Assembly: GCA_964618065.1 (NCBI GenBank)
Contig: CAZTZK010000043.1
Location: 1-16,140, forward strand
Direction: 5' to 3'
From: M55B174 sp964618065
GTDB lineage: Bacteria; Patescibacteriota; Minisyncoccia; CAIUEV01; JAHKAQ01
Length of the DNA stretch: 16,140 nt
Under the pieces are notes generated by a model that worked only from the letters and a program-made list of their open reading frames with translations, had not been told where the DNA came from and did not search any database. The number at the start of each line of letters is the position of its first letter. Position 1 is the stretch's first letter. Below, piece by piece: positions 12,848 to 16,140 of the stretch. The position numbers were made by a program, and so were the translations under genes.

Positions 12848-13917
12848 TTTTTTCTTTCCCTAGTAATGTAATCAGTGTTTTCTAATAAGAAATTGCGAAC
12901 CTCACCAGAAATTTTAGATTTTAAAATAATTTCTTTAGCTTTTACCGATAGATTATTAGCTAAGCCGTTACAATATGCAAGAGCACCGTTTTCCTTAGCT
13001 ATTTTTTTAAAATATTCCATCTTTTTTTTACTAAAATTATTACTTTCTAAAATAGCTTCTAGTTTTTTTCTTTCAGTAGCAGAAGCATTCTCCAAAGTTT
13101 TTAGAATGAGAACCGTTTTTTTGCTCTCTCTTATATCGGAGCCTATATCCTTTCCGGTTTCTTTCGGGTCTCCAAATATGCCTAAAACGTCATCTCTAAT
13201 TTGAAAAGCAGTTCCTAAAAAAATAGCGTATTGGCTTAATGTTTTTCTTAATTCTGCATTTCCTTCTCCCAAAAAAGCTCCTATGAGAAGAGGATATTCC
13301 ATAGTATATTGAACAGTTTTATATTTATAAACTCTTAGAGCATCTTCAATGGTTATTTTTTTTTGGACAGCGCTAACAACATCCATTATTTCTCCCGCTT
13401 GAGTGTGATTAAACATTGATAAGAATAAAGAACAAGCTTTCATTTTCGGCTGGGAAGAAAAATTACTTTGACAGAGAATTTTAACAGCGAGCGAATAAGC
13501 TATATTCCCACAAAGAATAGCCAAAGATCTTCCAATTTCTTGAGATTTTTTAACTTTCATTTTCCAAAAAAATTTTTCGTATTCTTTATGAAGAGTAAGT
13601 TTTCCTCTTCGCATTTCATCGTTATCTATAATATCATCATGGATAAGAAAAGAGCTATGAATTAGTTCCATACTTAAAGAAGCATTTAAAACCTCTTGGA
13701 ATTTTTTTTTGCCAGTAGCCAAATAACCGTAATACATTAAAATAGACCGGATTCTTTTCCCTCCTCTTATTGTAAAATCAGCGACCATTTCAGTCGCTTC
13801 TTTAAAAGTGGGATCTACTTTTTTTGCTTCCTTAATTTCTTGTTCAAAGAAATTTTCCAATTTTGTATTTATCTTTTTTCTTAAATTATGTATTTTTTTC
13901 TCTATTTCTTTATTCAT
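12844..13917 (-). CDS. Trans-polyprenyl (E-type) diphosphate synthase
   Basis: 357 residues. It condenses IPP with an allylic diphosphate to give farnesyl-, geranylgeranyl- or longer-chain diphosphates. RGGKRIRSIL (51-60) binds substrate. The first Asp-rich motif is HDDIIDND (D94, D95, D98), the second RDDVLGIFGD (D242, D243), and KT at 200-201 with GEIMDV matches the family. Before the first motif the sequence is MELIHSSFLIH, with Phe at -4 and Ser at -5, so neither the farnesyl nor the longer-chain pattern is clear and product length is undecided. It is the first gene of a leftward unit (prenyl synthase, ispH, metalloprotease) and would use the IPP and DMAPP made by IspH. The ATG at 13917 lies about 30 nt after a predicted transcription start. 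Confidence 0.9.
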   Translation of the reverse strand: MNKEIEKKIHNLRKKINTKLENFFEQEIKEAKKVDPTFKEATEMVADFTIRGGKRIRSILMYYGYLATGKKKFQEVLNASLSMELIHSSFLIHDDIIDNDEMRRGKLTLHKEYEKFFWKMKVKKSQEIGRSLAILCGNIAYSLAVKILCQSNFSSQPKMKACSLFLSMFNHTQAGEIMDVVSAVQKKITIEDALRVYKYKTVQYTMEYPLLIGAFLGEGNAELRKTLSQYAIFLGTAFQIRDDVLGIFGDPKETGKDIGSDIRESKKTVLILKTLENASATERKKLEAILESNNFSKKKMEYFKKIAKENGALAYCNGLANNLSVKAKEIILKSKISGEVRNFLLENTDYITRERKK

Positions 13918-13953
13918 TCTGTTAAAAAAATAATAAGAAAGAACTCTTTTATC

Positions 13954-13981
13954 ATTCTAGAACAAATTACTAAAAAGTCCA
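13954..13981 (-). promoter_or_regulatory. Candidate promoter of the prenyl synthase-ispH unit
   Basis: On the minus strand, TGGACT (13981-13976), 16 bases and TAGAAT (13959-13954; five of six). Start is predicted near 13947. The promoter lies between the gene and the insertion sequence (from 14040), so the element need not have disrupted it. Confidence 0.4.
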
Positions 13982-14024
13982 TAACTTTTTCTTAAAAATG
14001 GAATTTAAAAAAGTTGTTAATAAT

Positions 14025-14039
14025 TTTTTTAAATTTGCC
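14025..14039. repeat. Possible target-site duplication, left copy
   Basis: The 15 bases next to the left end of the insertion sequence match the 15 bases next to its right end (15518-15532) at 12 positions, the first ten (TTTTTTAAAT) perfectly. The sequence is low-complexity, so this may be chance. Long duplications are, as I recall, typical of the IS1202-like group. Confidence 0.3.
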
Positions 14040-14066
14040 TGTCAAGGCAAAGTAGAAATGTCCTAG
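14040..14066 (+). repeat. Left terminal inverted repeat of the insertion sequence
   Basis: It begins TGTCAAGGCAAAG and ends AAATGTCCTAG. It pairs with 15491-15517 in inverse orientation, 21 of 27 matching. The differences cluster at repeat positions 5-7 and 15-17. Confidence 0.7.
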
Positions 14067-14071
14067 TTTGA

Positions 14072-14090
14072 GCAAAGTAGAAATGTCCTA
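14072..14090 (+). repeat. Inner copy of the left terminal core
   Basis: GCAAAGTAGAAATGTCCTA, identical to the outer core at 14047-14065 and offset by 25 bp. Probably a second transposase binding site. It lies about 20 bp after the transposase stop codon. Confidence 0.7.
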
Positions 14091-14108
14091 CCTAGTTAAA
14101 TTTATTAA

Positions 14109-15407
14109 TTATTTTAAAGTAGTTATTGTTTCTTGATTTAACTTCTTTCCATAAAGAAACTGTTTTCTCCAAGGATGATCTATTGGCGGTATATAAGAGC
14201 CCTGTTCTTTTCTAGTTAGAGCTGGTAATTTAATATCTATCTCTTTTTTCGGTCTTTCTGGTAACTTAGTATAGCTAAGATAACCGTCCCTAAGTCTTAA
14301 CTTAATTTCTCCATTTAAATGCTCTTCAACAATAATCATGTCTTTTTTGTATACCGTAGTAGTTTGCTTTCTATTTAATTGAAAATAATGATTATCAAAT
14401 CTGATAGTATAGTCATTATTTACCACTCTTGTCTTTTGAACTGACAATATATTATCTAAACTATCTCTTGTTTGTTTAGTTAACTTTCTATGTAAATCTT
14501 TCCTCCTGTTTGTAGAAACAGCAAATTTAGCATTGAATTTAACAATATATTCTTGTAAAAACAAATTAGCCTCCTCAATAGTTGTAATATTAGCTAATCG
14601 TAGTTCTTTGACTAATCTATCCTGTAGAGTCTCAAACATCCTCTCTACGCGTCCTTTAGCCTCTGCACTGTGAGCTAAGATTTGTTTAACCCCAACTTGA
14701 TTCATAGCTCTTTGAAATTGAGTAATCATATCTTTATCATCAACTGCATTTTTATGGTTAATCTTGTAAGTACTGAATTTATCTAGATAAATTGATACTG
14801 GCAGACCATTTTTAAGGAAATATTCTTTAAAGAAGCCAAATACAGCTAGCGTGCTTTCATTGTAGTCAAACTTAGCATGAGTTATCTTACCACTAGCATC
14901 ATCAACTGATAAAAGTAGGCATGTTTCCTCATTGCCAAACCAAATATGATATGAACCATCAAATTGCTGCATTTCTCCATAATTATCCTTTCTAGCCCTC
15001 CAGACATGCCATTTTTTTGATTTCTTTCTTGATTTAATGCTCCACAGACCAATTTTAACCATAATATTTCTAATTGTTTCTTTACTTATTTTAATGTTAT
15101 CGTTCTCTTCTATCTTCTCAGCTGCAAAAGTAGGACCAAAATCATAATACTTTTCCTTTATTAACTTCTTTACTAGATCAGTAGTTTCTTTACTGATTCT
15201 ATAATTACTTATTCTGCCTCGACCTTTATGGGCTAATCCTTCAGCCCCATACTTACTAACTACTCTCTTTAACCTTCTTATTTGCCTCGTACTCAAATTT
15301 AATTGCTTAGAAGCATCAGTAGCATTAACCCTATTACTGATTAAACTACAGATTACCTCATACTTTTGTAATTCTTTTTCTGTCATACTTATTAATTTTT
15401 GTGACAT
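14109..15407 (-). CDS. DDE transposase of an ISNCY/IS1202-like element
   Basis: 432 residues. The N-terminal part (10-60) is a helix-turn-helix: VNATDASKQLNLSTRQIRRLKRVV, followed by a second DNA-binding region (70-125). The rve-type catalytic core has D150 in MQQFDGSYHIWF, D209 in IYLDKFSTY and E255 in AEAKGRVERMFETLQDRL, a full DDE triad. QFDGSxHxWF and LLLSVDDASGK are typical of ISNCY/IS1202-like and IS481-like enzymes. The C-terminal region (330-432) is basic and carries a beta-rich Mu-C-like domain. No frameshift or internal stop is seen. The ATG at 15407 is the first in frame; no ribosome binding site is visible. Family subgroup is less certain than the DDE assignment. Confidence 0.88.
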   Translation of the reverse strand: MSQKLISMTEKELQKYEVICSLISNRVNATDASKQLNLSTRQIRRLKRVVSKYGAEGLAHKGRGRISNYRISKETTDLVKKLIKEKYYDFGPTFAAEKIEENDNIKISKETIRNIMVKIGLWSIKSRKKSKKWHVWRARKDNYGEMQQFDGSYHIWFGNEETCLLLSVDDASGKITHAKFDYNESTLAVFGFFKEYFLKNGLPVSIYLDKFSTYKINHKNAVDDKDMITQFQRAMNQVGVKQILAHSAEAKGRVERMFETLQDRLVKELRLANITTIEEANLFLQEYIVKFNAKFAVSTNRRKDLHRKLTKQTRDSLDNILSVQKTRVVNNDYTIRFDNHYFQLNRKQTTTVYKKDMIIVEEHLNGEIKLRLRDGYLSYTKLPERPKKEIDIKLPALTRKEQGSYIPPIDHPWRKQFLYGKKLNQETITTLK

Positions 15408-15467
15408 AAATTTAATGATTAATTTATTAATTAGTCTAATTAAACTTTATAGCACAAATTGTTAAGG

Positions 15468-15486
15468 TAGGACATTTCTATTTTGC
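15468..15486 (-). repeat. Inner copy of the right terminal core
   Basis: TAGGACATTTCTATTTTGC is the reverse complement of the 19-bp left core with one change. It is offset 24 bp from the outer copy at 15492-15510 and lies between the right end and the transposase start codon. Confidence 0.7.
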
Positions 15487-15490
15487 TGTA

Positions 15491-15517
15491 CTAGGACATT
15501 ATCACTTTGCTACGACA
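15491..15517 (-). repeat. Right terminal inverted repeat of the insertion sequence
   Basis: It ends in GACA at 15517, the reverse complement of the TGTC that starts the left end, and contains the outer core TAGGACATTATCACTTTGC (15492-15510). Transposase transcription starts inside the element from this end. Confidence 0.7.
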
Positions 15518-15532
15518 TTTTTTAAATATCTC
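15518..15532. repeat. Possible target-site duplication, right copy
   Basis: TTTTTTAAATATCTC, 12 of 15 identical to 14025-14039. Weak support because the shared part is an A/T run. Confidence 0.3.
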
Positions 15533-15571
15533 TTTATAAAAGAATAATTATATGTTATTATAAGATTAATT

Positions 15572-16140
15572 ATGTATAAATGGATAACAATTTTTTTAGT
15601 TTTTTTGATGGTTTTTTTAACCAGTCTTTTTTCTGTTTCAGCGGCAATTGTGCCTAATGACCCTTATTTTAAAAATCAATGGTATTTGCAGAAAATCCAA
15701 GCTGACCGAGCTTGGGAAAGAATTAATTCTAGTCCAAATATAACTATTGCAGTTATTGACTCTGGCGTGCAAATTGATCATCCTGACTTAAAAGATAATA
15801 TTTGGATTAATCAGGGGGAAGTTAAAGATGGAGTTGATAGTGATAGTAATGGATTTATTGATGATTTTAATGGTTGGGATTTTGTTAATAATACACCAGA
15901 TCCTTCGCCTAAATTTGAAGATAATTGGACAGAATCTGGTGTGTCTCATGGAACTATGGTGGCCGGGATTATAGCAGCAGTTGCTAATAATAATATGGGG
16001 GTTAGTGGAATTACTTGGCAGGCTCAAATTATGCCTTTAAGAGTTTTAAATGATCAAGGTGAGGGAAGAATTAGTGATGTAGTTAGAGCGATTGATTATG
16101 CTATAAACAACGGGGCTGATATTATTAATTTAAGTTTTGT
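15572..16140 (+). CDS. Secreted subtilisin-like serine protease (S8), 5' part
   Basis: The first 189 residues of a gene that runs off the window. Residues 1-24 (MYKWITIFLVFLMVFLTSLF then SVSA) form a signal peptide with a plausible cleavage site at AxA, so the enzyme is exported. NDPYFKNQWYLQKIQADRAW (29-48) is the thermitase-like N-terminal approach region. The catalytic Asp is D63 in VIDSGVQIDHPDL and the catalytic His is H126 in SHGTMVAGIIAA. ADIINLSF at the window edge is the oxyanion-hole Asn region; the catalytic Ser lies beyond. DSDSNGFIDDFNGWDF suggests a calcium-binding insertion as in other thermitases. The start ATG is 54 bp from the end of the insertion sequence; no ribosome binding site or clear promoter is visible between them. 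Activity cannot be judged without the rest. Confidence 0.9.
   Translation, partial: MYKWITIFLVFLMVFLTSLFSVSAAIVPNDPYFKNQWYLQKIQADRAWERINSSPNITIAVIDSGVQIDHPDLKDNIWINQGEVKDGVDSDSNGFIDDFNGWDFVNNTPDPSPKFEDNWTESGVSHGTMVAGIIAAVANNNMGVSGITWQAQIMPLRVLNDQGEGRISDVVRAIDYAINNGADIINLSF

Larger units (their letters stand above)
14040..15517 (-). mobile_element. Insertion sequence, ISNCY/IS1202-like, complete
   Basis: A 1478-bp element with one transposase gene. Its ends are 27-bp inverted repeats starting TGTC (14040-14066 and 15517-15491 on the other strand), 21 of 27 identical. Each end also has a second inner copy of the 19-bp core GCAAAGTAGAAATGTCCTA: left copies at 14047-14065 and 14072-14090 (identical), right copies at 15492-15510 (three mismatches) and 15468-15486 (one mismatch), all inverted on the right. 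The period is 25 bp on the left and 24 bp on the right. Such tandem sites are expected for paired transposase binding. The transposase frame is intact, so the element looks recent and possibly active. Confidence 0.75.

Noticed and set aside
15788..16027. 79-codon minus-strand frame inside the subtilase gene
   Set aside because: Antisense to a clear S8 catalytic domain with the Asp and His motifs in the plus frame.
1..16140. tRNA, rRNA or CRISPR sequences
   Set aside because: No T-loop-like GGTTCGAATCC cloverleaf, no rRNA-like conserved blocks and no regularly spaced direct repeats with unique spacers were found by reading; the only tandem repeats are the insertion-sequence ends and a 10-bp duplication.

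Overview
This is an AT-rich stretch (roughly 30 % GC by eye) of a small bacterial chromosome. The gene set, compact spacing, almost complete lack of Shine-Dalgarno sequences and divergent forms of core enzymes suggest a member of the Candidate Phyla Radiation (Patescibacteria, Parcubacteria-like). That placement is inferred; no rRNA or tRNA is present to confirm it. TGA acts as a stop (for example at the end of the Xer recombinase gene), so the recoded Gracilibacteria/Absconditabacteria code does not apply.

Layout. Positions 1-1740 are mixed-strand accessory sequence: the tail of a C39-like papain-fold peptidase (+), a bidirectional terminator, a membrane-anchored lysozyme-like protein (-) with a long structured leader, and a 54-residue charged protein (+) with its own promoter, AGGAGG ribosome binding site and terminator. 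From 13917 down to 1740 every gene reads leftward. In transcription order they are a trans-polyprenyl diphosphate synthase, IspH and a YgjP-like metalloprotease; a small two-helix membrane protein overlapping IspG; UppS; MltG and guanylate kinase; a GT2 glycosyltransferase, GalT-like enzyme, small-multidrug-export family protein, TpiA and class II aldolase closed by a terminator; IscU; and an Xer tyrosine recombinase. Positions 14040-15517 are a complete insertion sequence with a DDE transposase and doubled terminal repeats. A secreted subtilisin-like protease begins at 15572 and runs off the window.

How the genes fit together. IspG and IspH (last two MEP-pathway steps), an E-type prenyl synthase and UppS (Z-type) make isoprenoid precursors and the lipid carrier for wall synthesis; MltG acts on nascent peptidoglycan. 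Aldolase and triosephosphate isomerase form a glycolytic pair, next to sugar-nucleotide and sugar-transfer functions (GalT, GT2).

The most interesting signal is non-coding: between iscU and the Xer gene lies a 28-bp site (2695-2722) built like a chromosome-dimer-resolution (dif) site, with 7-bp perfect inverted arms around a 6-bp centre. It also contains the -35 box of the Xer promoter and sits within further inverted repeats. An Xer recombinase beside its own target site recalls the single-recombinase XerS and XerH systems. The leftward co-orientation of the genes to its right is what a replication terminus here would predict.
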